A stretch of 64,000 nucleotides of DNA, taken from positions 62,001 to 126,000 of the forward strand of contig JAHJIJ010000019.1 in the NCBI GenBank assembly GCA_018823325.1, read 5' to 3'. This DNA is from Alphaproteobacteria bacterium. Its GTDB lineage: Bacteria > Pseudomonadota > Alphaproteobacteria > Sphingomonadales > Sphingomonadaceae. Each line of letters opens with the position of its first letter. Position 1 is the first letter of the stretch. The translations under genes were made by a program, and so were the position numbers. The notes beneath the pieces are model-generated. The model saw nothing but the letters and a program-made list of their open reading frames with translations, ran no database searches and was not told the origin of the DNA. This document shows positions 1 through 7,894 of this stretch, piece after piece.

Positions 1-923
1 GCGCCATCCCCGACAGGCAGGGCGTTCACTGCGACGCTAAGTCGGCGCACAAAGTCGTCGTAAACGCCGGCCTGGACCAGGATCCGGTTTGCGCAGACGC
101 AGGTCTGCCCTGCGTTGCGGAATTTGCTGGCGAGCACACCCTCAACGGCGGCATCAAGGTCTGCATCATCGAAGACGATGAAGGGGGCGTTGCCACCCAA
201 TTCCATGCTCACCCGCTTCACCTGACCGGCAGCCTGGGCCATCAGCAGTTTGCCCACCCGCGTGGAACCGGTGAAGCTGAGCTTGCGGATCAGCGGGTGC
301 CTGCAGAAGAGGCTTCCCATGGCCGCGGGGTCGGTCGTCGGCACGACGCGAAAAACAGCGGCCGGGATGCCGGCCTCTTGTGCCAGCTCTTCCAGAAACA
401 GTGCCGACAGGGGTGTCGCCTCTGCCGGTTTGACGATGATTGAGCAGCCGGCGGCGAGCGCGGGTGCGACCTTGCGCGTGATCATCGCTACTGGAAAATT
501 CCAGGGGGTGATTGCAGCGCAGGTGCCGACCGGCTGGCGGATCGTCATCACCCTTTTACCCGGGGCGAAGGTGGGAATGGTCTCGCCGTAAGCGCGCTTT
601 CCTTCCTCCGCGAACCATTCGATGAATGCCGCGCCATATGTCACCTCGCCGCGCGCTTCGGCGAGTGGCTTGCCGGACTCGGCCGTAATCAGCTGTGCCA
701 TGTCCTCCTGCCGCAAGATGACGAGATCGAACCAGCGGCGGAGCAGCAATGCCCGTTCCTTGGCGGTGCGCCCGGCCCAGTCCAGCCGCGCGGTCTCGGC
801 CTGCTCGATGAGGGGCGCGACCTCCGCCGGCCGATACGCCCGGACGGTGGCTATGGTTTCGCCCGTCGCGGGATTGCGGACGATCAGTTTGTCCGAATCG
901 CCTGCACGGAACATCTCAGTCAT
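1..923 (-). CDS. gabD: NAD(P)-dependent succinate-semialdehyde dehydrogenase-like protein (3' end outside window)
   Basis: The visible N-terminal 307 residues are an aldehyde dehydrogenase. The Rossmann-side TPWNFP motif lies near residues 139-144, the general base Glu near 241 (ELGG) and the nucleophile Cys near 275. That Cys sits in GQTCVCANR, the double-cysteine signature of GabD-type succinate-semialdehyde dehydrogenases. The ATG at 923 is preferred over the in-frame ATG three codons later because it lies six bases past the stop of the MFS gene on the same strand. Succinate semialdehyde is an end product of the homoprotocatechuate meta-cleavage pathway, which fits the HpaD- and HpaE-type genes nearby. 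The C-terminus lies beyond the left edge. Specificity is inferred; glutarate semialdehyde is the main alternative. Confidence 0.85.
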   Translation of the reverse strand, partial: MTEMFRAGDSDKLIVRNPATGETIATVRAYRPAEVAPLIEQAETARLDWAGRTAKERALLLRRWFDLVILRQEDMAQLITAESGKPLAEARGEVTYGAAFIEWFAEEGKRAYGETIPTFAPGKRVMTIRQPVGTCAAITPWNFPVAMITRKVAPALAAGCSIIVKPAEATPLSALFLEELAQEAGIPAAVFRVVPTTDPAAMGSLFCRHPLIRKLSFTGSTRVGKLLMAQAAGQVKRVSMELGGNAPFIVFDDADLDAAVEGVLASKFRNAGQTCVCANRILVQAGVYDDFVRRLSVAVNALPVGDG

Positions 924-929
924 CTGGTC

Positions 930-2114
930 TCACACAGTCTGCGCGCGGGCGAGGAGAGCGCCGTGGCGCCGGATGGGAATGAGCAGGAGCAAATAGCTCA
1001 AGACGAACAACGCGACGCACACCAGCCCGGTCGCACGATATCCCGACCGCTCGAGCAGGGCCGCAGCAACGAGCGGTCCGCTGCCCAGGCCGATCATCTG
1101 CACGGCGATGGCAAAGGACATCATGCGGCCGCTTTCCTCGAAGTCGCAAATCCGACCCAGGATGAACGGCAGCACAAAGTTCCAGAGTACATTGAAGCCG
1201 CACACGCCCAGAGTGAAGAGCGCCAGCGACGGATGATCCAGCAGGATGGCGATGCTCGCGCCACCCGCCAGAATGCCGAACCCGATTGCGAAATTGCGAT
1301 TGATGCGCGCGGCGAGAAAGACAGCGGCGAGCGCCCCGGCAATGGCGAGCACTTGCGAGAGGAACAGGGCATTGGCGACGCTTTGCTCGGCCAGCCCGGC
1401 GTCAACGCCGAGCAGGAACAGGATCGCCCAGGCAATGCCCTGCGCAACATTGTAGGAAAGCACACCGAGCAGTGCGACGGCCAGCAAGACGCGCGGAAGC
1501 TGCCGCGCCTCCGGATTGGGCATTGCCGAGATAGAAAAAGCGCGCGGTACGAAGGCCGCCGTCACCATGGCGGCAGCGGAACATGCCGCAAATCCGAGGA
1601 AGAGCCCGGTCAGACCGAAGGCCGCGAGAAAGGCCGGCAAGTACCAGAGTCCGAAGGCACCATAGGTCAGCAGTGAAACAAGATAGAGTGACAGGTTGCG
1701 CTCCGCCTTCGTCGTCAGGCCGACGAACGTGAAGCTGATCGAGATGATGATCCCTTCGCCGACGCCGGAGAGCAGCCGAAAAGCGCTGAAAGCATCATTC
1801 GAAAGCGTGAGCGCGGAACCGATGTTGCCAATGACCGCGAGGCTCAGGCCGCTCACGATGATCCAGCGCCAGTCGAGCCGAACCCCCTTCAGCGCCATGA
1901 AAATGGTGGCCAAAGCGACGCCAAGCATTTCGATGCCGGCAAGATAGACCGCGTCCGCTTCGCTGACGTTCAATTGCGTTACGTAGCCCTGCACAAGCCC
2001 GGGCTGGATGATGAAGGAGAGGACGCCGACCGTACCCAGCAGAATGGCACTGAGAACGGCCCGCCAGTCATTGGCATCGACATGATCGACAGATGTGCTC
2101 AGATGCAGCGGCAT
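930..2114 (-). CDS. MFS transporter
   Basis: This 394-residue protein has about twelve hydrophobic segments and the usual two-half layout of the major facilitator superfamily, so it is an inner-membrane carrier. Its length is normal for the family. The N-terminal segment has an FIIQPGLVQGY-type first helix. It ends six bases before the dehydrogenase start on the same strand, so the two are probably co-transcribed, and it is divergent from the AraC-type regulator. By position it probably imports the substrate of this cluster. The sequence alone does not give the substrate. Confidence 0.85.
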   Translation of the reverse strand: MPLHLSTSVDHVDANDWRAVLSAILLGTVGVLSFIIQPGLVQGYVTQLNVSEADAVYLAGIEMLGVALATIFMALKGVRLDWRWIIVSGLSLAVIGNIGSALTLSNDAFSAFRLLSGVGEGIIISISFTFVGLTTKAERNLSLYLVSLLTYGAFGLWYLPAFLAAFGLTGLFLGFAACSAAAMVTAAFVPRAFSISAMPNPEARQLPRVLLAVALLGVLSYNVAQGIAWAILFLLGVDAGLAEQSVANALFLSQVLAIAGALAAVFLAARINRNFAIGFGILAGGASIAILLDHPSLALFTLGVCGFNVLWNFVLPFILGRICDFEESGRMMSFAIAVQMIGLGSGPLVAAALLERSGYRATGLVCVALFVLSYLLLLIPIRRHGALLARAQTV

Positions 2115-2271
2115 TCGACCTCCCGGACTGGGTTGAGAAAACGCTTCGTCATTTTCTCCGGCGGTTGCTTGGCCGGACCGGTCAAACCATTGGCTCGGCG
2201 ATTGTTGACGGCGATCGGGAAGATCAATTTTTGATCGCTCGGATCAATACAGTCCTCCGACGACAGGATAG

Positions 2272-2310
2272 CTTCCCCCAATCAACGATCAAAAAGTTGA
2301 CTGGGGGAAG
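2272..2310 (+). promoter_or_regulatory. Strong inverted repeat that includes the ribosome binding site of the AraC gene
   Basis: The arms CTTCCCCCA (2272-2280) and TGGGGGAAG (2302-2310) are perfect complements. Inside them, after one A-C mismatch, T plus CAAC pairs with GTTG plus A, leaving the nine-base loop GATCAAAAA. The right arm is also the only Shine-Dalgarno-like sequence for the regulator start at 2313, so folded mRNA would bury it. A second dyad, GATCAA-TTT-TTGATC, lies at 2222-2236 in the same divergent promoter region. The element could be a DNA operator for AraC, an RNA hairpin that limits translation, or both. Confidence 0.6.
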
Positions 2311-2312
2311 AC

Positions 2313-3314
2313 ATGTCACACGCGACTGTACGGGCCACGGCTATGGCGGGATGGGACGGCTTCTTGAGTGTGCGGCATGAAGGCGCGCGATGTCTCGATA
2401 CAGCGGCTCTGATGTACCGGGCAACAGACCAGATGATCCCACTCGCCGAGTTTGTGAACTTCTCCGAACAGGTGGTTGAGGAGACGCGCGATGTCGCCAT
2501 CCCCTGGCTGGTCGGAACCAATTATGATCTGAATGCGCTCGGCCCGATCGGATCTGCTGTGCGATCGGCCGGCAAGGTCGGGATCGCGATTCGACGATTG
2601 ATCGACTGTTTCTCGCTGCTCCAGGACTGCACGGACATTAGCCTCTCCCAGGACGATGGCATGGCGACGGTGAGTTACAGGATTCTGGATCCTGCCATTT
2701 GGCCCCGCCACCATGACGCCATGTTCAGCCTCGGCATTATTGCGCAGATCATTCGTCGAGGGGCGGATGGAGAATGGGACAAGGTGGAGTTCGCGTTTGA
2801 AGCGGAGCAAGCAGAGTTGCATGGCGACATCAGCTCTGTGCTGCGTGCGCCTTGCTCTTTCGGCGCGGATAGTAATCAGATGCGTTTCCCAGTCGCTTTG
2901 CTGGACCTCGGTCTGCAACCGGTAGAGCAATGCGCCGATGTCCGGCCGATCGTGCGGCAGATGGTGGAGCAACGTCGCTCGACACCGCTGGTCAAACGGC
3001 TCGAAAACCTGATCTTTCGCGATCTTAACTCAGTGACGATCGATCAGGAGCGCATGGCCCGTGAAGTTGGTATGTCCAGTCGCACGATGCGGCGCAAGCT
3101 GGCTGATGAAGGAACCTCCTTCCAGCAGGTGCTGGACGAGTGCCGCATGCGTCAGGCAGCGTTCGAATTCCGTACAAGGCCGGGCCTGTCCATTGCGCAG
3201 ATCGCGCTTCGATTAGGATATGCGGAGCACAGCAACTTCACGCGTGCCTTTCAACGCTGGAGCGGCATATCGCCGCAGACCTATCGCACCCGGATTGCGC
3301 AGACGAGCCACTGA
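2313..3314 (+). CDS. AraC-family transcriptional regulator
   Basis: This is a 333-residue protein of the OruR/AraC type. The first two thirds match the N-terminal sensor domain found before AraC helix-turn-helix units. The last ~100 residues carry the double helix-turn-helix: first helix pair around MAREVGMSSRTMRRKL, second around LSIAQIALRLGYAEHSNFTRAFQRW, ending in the typical SPQTYR. It is divergent from the MFS-dehydrogenase pair and runs into the amidotransferase, so it is the likely activator of the whole left cluster. The start at 2313 lies only two bases after the GGGGGAAG sequence. A start at 2343 (residue 11) cannot be excluded, but it has only a weak ribosome site. Confidence 0.9.
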   Translation: MSHATVRATAMAGWDGFLSVRHEGARCLDTAALMYRATDQMIPLAEFVNFSEQVVEETRDVAIPWLVGTNYDLNALGPIGSAVRSAGKVGIAIRRLIDCFSLLQDCTDISLSQDDGMATVSYRILDPAIWPRHHDAMFSLGIIAQIIRRGADGEWDKVEFAFEAEQAELHGDISSVLRAPCSFGADSNQMRFPVALLDLGLQPVEQCADVRPIVRQMVEQRRSTPLVKRLENLIFRDLNSVTIDQERMAREVGMSSRTMRRKLADEGTSFQQVLDECRMRQAAFEFRTRPGLSIAQIALRLGYAEHSNFTRAFQRWSGISPQTYRTRIAQTSH

Positions 3315-3346
3315 TCCATCCTTTATTACAAGAGCGAACGACTTTC

Positions 3347-4183
3347 ATGACCCGACTGCTGCTGCTTGAAGGAAATACCGCCGCCAAGCGCGCCAGTGCT
3401 CACGCGCTCGGTGTACGTAACTCCAGCGAAATCTATCGTGAGGCGATCGCTGCCCATTATCCGCACTTCGCACTGGATGATCTGAATGGCGCAGACCCAG
3501 GTGAGTCGCTACCGGCCGGGCGCAGCTGGCAGGACTATGCCGGCTTCGTCATCACGGGCTCGGCGCTGCATGCCTATGATCAGGATTTTGCTGTAACAAA
3601 CCAGATCGAACTTGTGCGCGAGGCCGCGGAGGCGGGCTTGCCCATCTTCGGGTCGTGCTGGGGGCTTCAGATCGCCACGATTGCTGGCGGAGGGGAGGTG
3701 GCTTTAAGCCCGAGGGGGCGGGAGGTCGGCTTCGCGCGCAAGATCGTGCCCAGCGAGGCGGGCCGTACTCATCCCATGTTCGCGGAGAAGCAGGGCAGCT
3801 TCGATGCGCCCTGCATTCATTATGACGAGGTCAGCCGGTTGCCTGAGGGCGCGACCCTGCTTGCCTCGAATGCGCACAGCCAGGTTCAGGCCGCCGTTAT
3901 TCCGCTCGGCAAGAGTGAGGTATGGGCCGTGCAATATCATCCGGAATTCGATCTGCAGCAGCTTGTTCAGTTGTATACGCTCTATGCCGACGACATGATC
4001 GAGCAGGGGTTCTTCGCCGATCTGAGCCAGTTGCAGGATTATCGCGATCAGCTTGCCGAGCTTGCCGACAATCCGCAGGACAAGGCGCTTGCCTGGCAAC
4101 TGGGTGTCGATGGTGATGTGACGGACGATCGGCGGCGCCGGGCGGAAATTATCGCCTGGATCGAGCATCAAGTGATGGAGTGA
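3347..4183 (+). CDS. Class I glutamine amidotransferase (GuaA/AtdA2-like), possible gamma-glutamyl amide hydrolase
   Basis: The 278-residue protein is a stand-alone triad amidotransferase: nucleophile Cys near 104 in GSCWGLQ, and His 198 and Glu 200 in YHPEF. The ATG at 3347 is chosen because earlier in-frame codons lie inside the AraC gene; the intergenic gap is then 32 bases. In known aniline pathways (AtdA1/AtdA2, TdnQ/TdnT) a protein of this kind works with a glutamine-synthetase-like ligase and hydrolyses gamma-glutamyl amides to limit their build-up. A similar ligase lies 2.4 kb downstream, which supports that role here. A GMP-synthase-like housekeeping function is unlikely, since no synthetase domain is attached. 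Confidence 0.8.
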   Translation: MTRLLLLEGNTAAKRASAHALGVRNSSEIYREAIAAHYPHFALDDLNGADPGESLPAGRSWQDYAGFVITGSALHAYDQDFAVTNQIELVREAAEAGLPIFGSCWGLQIATIAGGGEVALSPRGREVGFARKIVPSEAGRTHPMFAEKQGSFDAPCIHYDEVSRLPEGATLLASNAHSQVQAAVIPLGKSEVWAVQYHPEFDLQQLVQLYTLYADDMIEQGFFADLSQLQDYRDQLAELADNPQDKALAWQLGVDGDVTDDRRRRAEIIAWIEHQVME

Positions 4184-4265
4184 CAGGTGGACCTCACGCA
4201 TCTCGGCGTGGGATGCGCTGTGTAGCTCTCAACAGGCGGCGCCCGCCAGAGCGCACGCAATCGGG

Positions 4266-5138
4266 TCAAACCCACCCGCCCGTTGGCCGGTCGAACCAGA
4301 CGTGAACCTGGCTGGTGCCAGTTGCATTCTCGTAATCTGAAAACAGTCGGCCTTTGGCCTTCCAGTCCCGTCCGCCACAGGCCGCCGCCATCATGAGATA
4401 GTGGCCGAAGCGCGCCTCGGGGGCATGCCTTAGATAGTCCGGCATCGTGTCGATCACGGCGGCGTGATTGCCCTCTTCAAACCAACGCAGGCGCTCATAA
4501 TCCGCTTCCCGCGCCTCGGCTGAGGAGATGTGGATAGGGTCCGAGGCCTCGTGGAACGGGATGTCCCGGAATGACCAGAACCGGTGGCTCATCGATCCGC
4601 TGGCAATGAGGACCACGCGCTTCTCCGACGCTTTGATCGCGCGGCCAATGCCTTCTCCAACTGTCAGGAATTCCTGCGGCTCGGCCGAATAGGCGTGGCT
4701 AACTGAAATCCACTCTTCCTCGCCCTTCAGGAAGGTGGAGAGGTTGACGGTCGGGTAGTGGATCGGGAGACATGGGTCGTCGATGGGCGTGGTTCGGACC
4801 CCCAGCGCAGTCGCCTGTTCGGCCATCGCATTGGCAAGCGCAGGGTTGCCTTTAAGATCATATGGGATCTGCCGCATGCCCCGCGGCAACTCATCGGAGG
4901 TGTAAAGACCGGAACGCCGGTCGTGGGCCGCGATGCAGAATTCGACAATCGTGAACCAGTGTGTGTCGAAGATCACGATCGTATCTGGCTTCAGAACGTC
5001 CAGCACTTCGCTGCGCAGGCGATGGAGGCCGGGCACAAGGCTGATCTCCTTGCCTTCGTTCAGCTCATAGCGATCGGCCTTCGACATCATGATTGTGGGA
5101 GCGTGCGCAACAAGGCCCGCACCGATGATCTCGCCCAT
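4266..5138 (-). CDS. hpaD: Class III extradiol dioxygenase, homoprotocatechuate 2,3-dioxygenase-like
   Basis: The 290-residue protein resembles the enterobacterial class III HpaD/HpcB enzyme along its whole length. The N-terminus has the family's AHAPT segment with metal ligand His 12. The VIFDTHW motif carries the second ligand, His 60. The segments TSDELPRGM, GNPALA and ASGSMSHRF match the E. coli protein in order, and a Glu in the APEARFGH segment is placed as the third Fe(II) ligand. The start at 5138 has a GGAAGGA ribosome site; longer in-frame starts would overlap the P450 gene. It cleaves the ring of 3,4-dihydroxyphenylacetate or a related catechol to a muconic semialdehyde. It is antisense to its neighbours and divergent from the P450. 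Confidence 0.87.
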   Translation of the reverse strand: MGEIIGAGLVAHAPTIMMSKADRYELNEGKEISLVPGLHRLRSEVLDVLKPDTIVIFDTHWFTIVEFCIAAHDRRSGLYTSDELPRGMRQIPYDLKGNPALANAMAEQATALGVRTTPIDDPCLPIHYPTVNLSTFLKGEEEWISVSHAYSAEPQEFLTVGEGIGRAIKASEKRVVLIASGSMSHRFWSFRDIPFHEASDPIHISSAEAREADYERLRWFEEGNHAAVIDTMPDYLRHAPEARFGHYLMMAAACGGRDWKAKGRLFSDYENATGTSQVHVWFDRPTGGWV

Positions 5139-5276
5139 AGCTCGTCCTTCCCTGTGAAGGCCCTTCAATAGGCCGCCCGGATAAGGACATGAATAGGCGG
5201 GTCTCAGCTTGTCCGCTTCTGCCAAGTCCATGCGCGAGGGGAAAGCATAGCACCACATCAGGTTCAGGAGCCCTTG

Positions 5277-6542
5277 ATGCAGTTTCCTTTCTCTCGCTCG
5301 ACAGATCCCCACGTCGACCTCTCATCCGCTGATGCCTTCAATGAAGGTGCGCCGTTTGCGACCTTCGATCGCATGCGCCGGGAAGATCCTCTTGCCTGGG
5401 CGGAGATGGTCAACGGAGATCTTGGTTTCTGGTCTGTTACGCGACATGCCGACTTGCTGGAGCTTAACCGGCAACCCGATCTGCTGTCCTCCGCCCGCGG
5501 CATTCGCATGGAGGATCAGACCGAAGAAGAGTATGAAGCGCGCAAGACCTTTCAGGAAACCGATCCTCCGGTCCATCGCGCCTTCAGGGCTCTGGCTGCC
5601 AAAGCCTTCGCGAAAGGGACGGTGGCCCAGTATGAGGAGCGTATCCGGGCAATCGTGACCAGCTTGCTGGATCAGGCTCTCGAAGAGGGCGAGTTCGATG
5701 CCGTGGATCGGATCGCCCGCCGGTTGCCCATGCAGATGCTTGCCCAGATCATCGGCGTGCCGCTGGAGGATGGGCCTTGGCTGGTTGAAAAAGGCGATGC
5801 GCTGATCTCTAACGCGGATCCCGATTATACGGATTTCGTGATCGATCAGGTGGATACGGAAGCCTACCGGCTTCTCCCCTTCCGTTCACCTGCGGCTGTC
5901 GAGCTCTTCGATTATGCGAACGGCCTGCTCGACAGGATGGACGCAGGCGAACAGATCGGCGTGCTCAATCTGGTTCGCGAGCCGACCAGTCACGGCACGC
6001 AAATGTCCCGCGACGAGTTCCGCAATTTCTTCTGCCTATTGGTTGCCGCCGGCAATGACACTACACGCTACAGTATCTCGGCGACGATCCATGCCCTGGC
6101 CAATGACGCAGACTTGTTGCGCAAGCTGCGCGACGGCGAGCTTGCGAGTTGGGAGTCGGCGACGGACGAACTGATCCGCTGGGCATCGCCGACGACGCAC
6201 TTCCGAAGAACCGCGACCCGCGACTTCGAATATCATGGCAGAAAGATCAAGGCGGGCGACAAGGTGTTGTTGTGGTTCATCGCAGGCAACCGCGACGAAA
6301 CCGCCATTGAAGATCCATACACCATCAGACTCGACCGCGGGCGAAACCCCTTCCTCTCCTTCGGTCAGGGCGGGCCGCATATCTGTCTCGGCATGTGGCT
6401 GGCCAAGCTGGAAGTCATGATTGTGATGCAGGAGTTCGCCAGCCGGGTGAAGAGCCTCGAGCAGATTGCCCCGCACAGCTATCTGCGCTCCAATTTTATT
6501 CACGGCATCAAGCATCTGCCCGTGCGTGTCGTAGCGCGCTGA
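5277..6542 (+). CDS. Cytochrome P450 (CYP125/CYP124-like architecture)
   Basis: This 421-residue soluble P450 has an I-helix AAGNDTTR near 257-264, an ELIR (ExxR) motif at 298-301 and the haem-binding loop with Cys 370 in FGQGGPHICLG. The loop is one residue longer than the usual FGxGxHxCxG, as also seen in actinobacterial CYP125-type enzymes. ATG 5277 follows AGGAG with seven bases of spacing and is preferred to the TTG just before it. The stop overlaps the next ATG by one base. No ferredoxin or reductase gene is nearby, so electrons must come from partners encoded elsewhere. By context it hydroxylates or demethylates the substrate before ring cleavage; the substrate itself is unknown. Confidence 0.9.
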   Translation: MQFPFSRSTDPHVDLSSADAFNEGAPFATFDRMRREDPLAWAEMVNGDLGFWSVTRHADLLELNRQPDLLSSARGIRMEDQTEEEYEARKTFQETDPPVHRAFRALAAKAFAKGTVAQYEERIRAIVTSLLDQALEEGEFDAVDRIARRLPMQMLAQIIGVPLEDGPWLVEKGDALISNADPDYTDFVIDQVDTEAYRLLPFRSPAAVELFDYANGLLDRMDAGEQIGVLNLVREPTSHGTQMSRDEFRNFFCLLVAAGNDTTRYSISATIHALANDADLLRKLRDGELASWESATDELIRWASPTTHFRRTATRDFEYHGRKIKAGDKVLLWFIAGNRDETAIEDPYTIRLDRGRNPFLSFGQGGPHICLGMWLAKLEVMIVMQEFASRVKSLEQIAPHSYLRSNFIHGIKHLPVRVVAR

Positions 6543-6553
6543 TGGGGGAGGAC

Positions 6554-7879
6554 ATGAACCGGATGTCGCTGATCGAACGGGCGTCGAAAGATCTGTTACC
6601 GGATCAACGCTGCCGTATCCTCTTTGCGGACCAGCTCAATCTTGCCCGCGGCAAATATGTGCCGATGAGTTATGCCGCCAAGGGGCGTGCGCGCATCTGC
6701 GTCGGCACATTCGCCGTCACCTATAACAAGACCATGGTGCCAGCGCCCAGTGGCGGCGTACTCGAAGGTCTGCCCGACATGGACGTCGTGTACGATCCCG
6801 ACAATCTTCGCTCCTCTTGGGAAGCCAATACGCGGATCGCGCTGGGCGAGCTGCATTACAAGGGAGAGCCCTTTCCGCTCTGCGGACGCGGTGCTCTGCG
6901 GCGCGCGGTGGATGCGTGGCGGGCAAGAGGTCTTGAGCCGATGGTTGGCATCGAACTTGAGGCCTATGTGTTCCAGAAAAACGCAGCCGGGAACTGGGTC
7001 CCTTATGATACGCCCGGCGCATTCGTCTACGGCACCGGACCGTTCAGCGATCCGGATGGACTCATTGACGAGATATGGAAGGTTGCGGAGTCATGCGGCA
7101 TCCTGATCGAATCCATCAACGCCGAATATGATGCCCCGCAGTTCGAGCTGACCCTTCGCTATGCCGATGCGATCCGCGCGGCGGATGATGCTTTCCTCTT
7201 CCGTCTCATGGCACGCGAGATCCTGTATCGCCGCGGCTATCTGCTCTCGTTCCTGCCTAAGCCCTTTGCTGAGAAGAGCGGCAGCGGCATGCACTTCAAC
7301 TTGAGCTTCAATGATCGCGAGGGCCGTAACGTCTTCGCCGGGGACGTGGAATCGGGCACCCTGTCGCAGACCATGAAAGGGTGCATTGCAGGCCTGCTGC
7401 ACCACCATGAAGCTCTTGCCGCGATCATGGCACCCACGACGAACAGCTATGCACGGCTGCGTCCGGCCAGCCTCTCGGGCTATTGGGCCAATTGGGGTAT
7501 CGATCACCGCGCCGTTACGGTTCGCGTATCGACGGAAACGGGCCAAGCAGCGCGCATTGAGCATCGGTTGGCAGACTGTGCGGCGAGTCCGTACTTCGGG
7601 CTGGCGGCGATGTTGCAGGCGGCCCTGCTGGGGCTGGAGCATGACTATGCGCTGCCCGAAGCCGAAACGAGCGACAGTATGGTGCGTGCGGGGACGGATC
7701 GCCACACGCCGAACACCCTTGGCGATGCCCTGGACGCGCTGGAGGCGGACCCCACGCTGCGTTCGGCTGTTGGCGCGGAGCTCGTCGACAATTTCCTGTG
7801 CATCAAGCGGGAGGAATTGCGCGAACTGGAGGGCAAATCCGGCGACGAGCAGATCGCTTATTATCTTCATTACATCTGA
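6554..7879 (+). CDS. Glutamine synthetase-like gamma-glutamyl amine/anilide ligase
   Basis: The 441-residue protein has the class III glutamine synthetase pattern: the metal-binding GIELEAYVF motif, the EYDAPQFELTL segment, the KSGSGMHFNLS ATP/Glu segment and NSYARLRP. It lacks the adenylylation loop typical of assimilatory GlnA. Relatives such as PuuA, AtdA1/TdnQ and IpuC join glutamate to an amine at the expense of ATP. Pairing with a stand-alone amidotransferase, a P450 and a ring-cleavage enzyme suggests glutamylation of an aromatic or aralkyl amine. The ATG at 6554 directly follows GGGGGAGG; starts at 6542 or 6563 are possible. The gene is 11 bases after the P450, so the two form an operon with the following dehydrogenase. 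Confidence 0.85.
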   Translation: MNRMSLIERASKDLLPDQRCRILFADQLNLARGKYVPMSYAAKGRARICVGTFAVTYNKTMVPAPSGGVLEGLPDMDVVYDPDNLRSSWEANTRIALGELHYKGEPFPLCGRGALRRAVDAWRARGLEPMVGIELEAYVFQKNAAGNWVPYDTPGAFVYGTGPFSDPDGLIDEIWKVAESCGILIESINAEYDAPQFELTLRYADAIRAADDAFLFRLMAREILYRRGYLLSFLPKPFAEKSGSGMHFNLSFNDREGRNVFAGDVESGTLSQTMKGCIAGLLHHHEALAAIMAPTTNSYARLRPASLSGYWANWGIDHRAVTVRVSTETGQAARIEHRLADCAASPYFGLAAMLQAALLGLEHDYALPEAETSDSMVRAGTDRHTPNTLGDALDALEADPTLRSAVGAELVDNFLCIKREELRELEGKSGDEQIAYYLHYI

Positions 7880-7894
7880 GGCCGGAGCCTGAAC

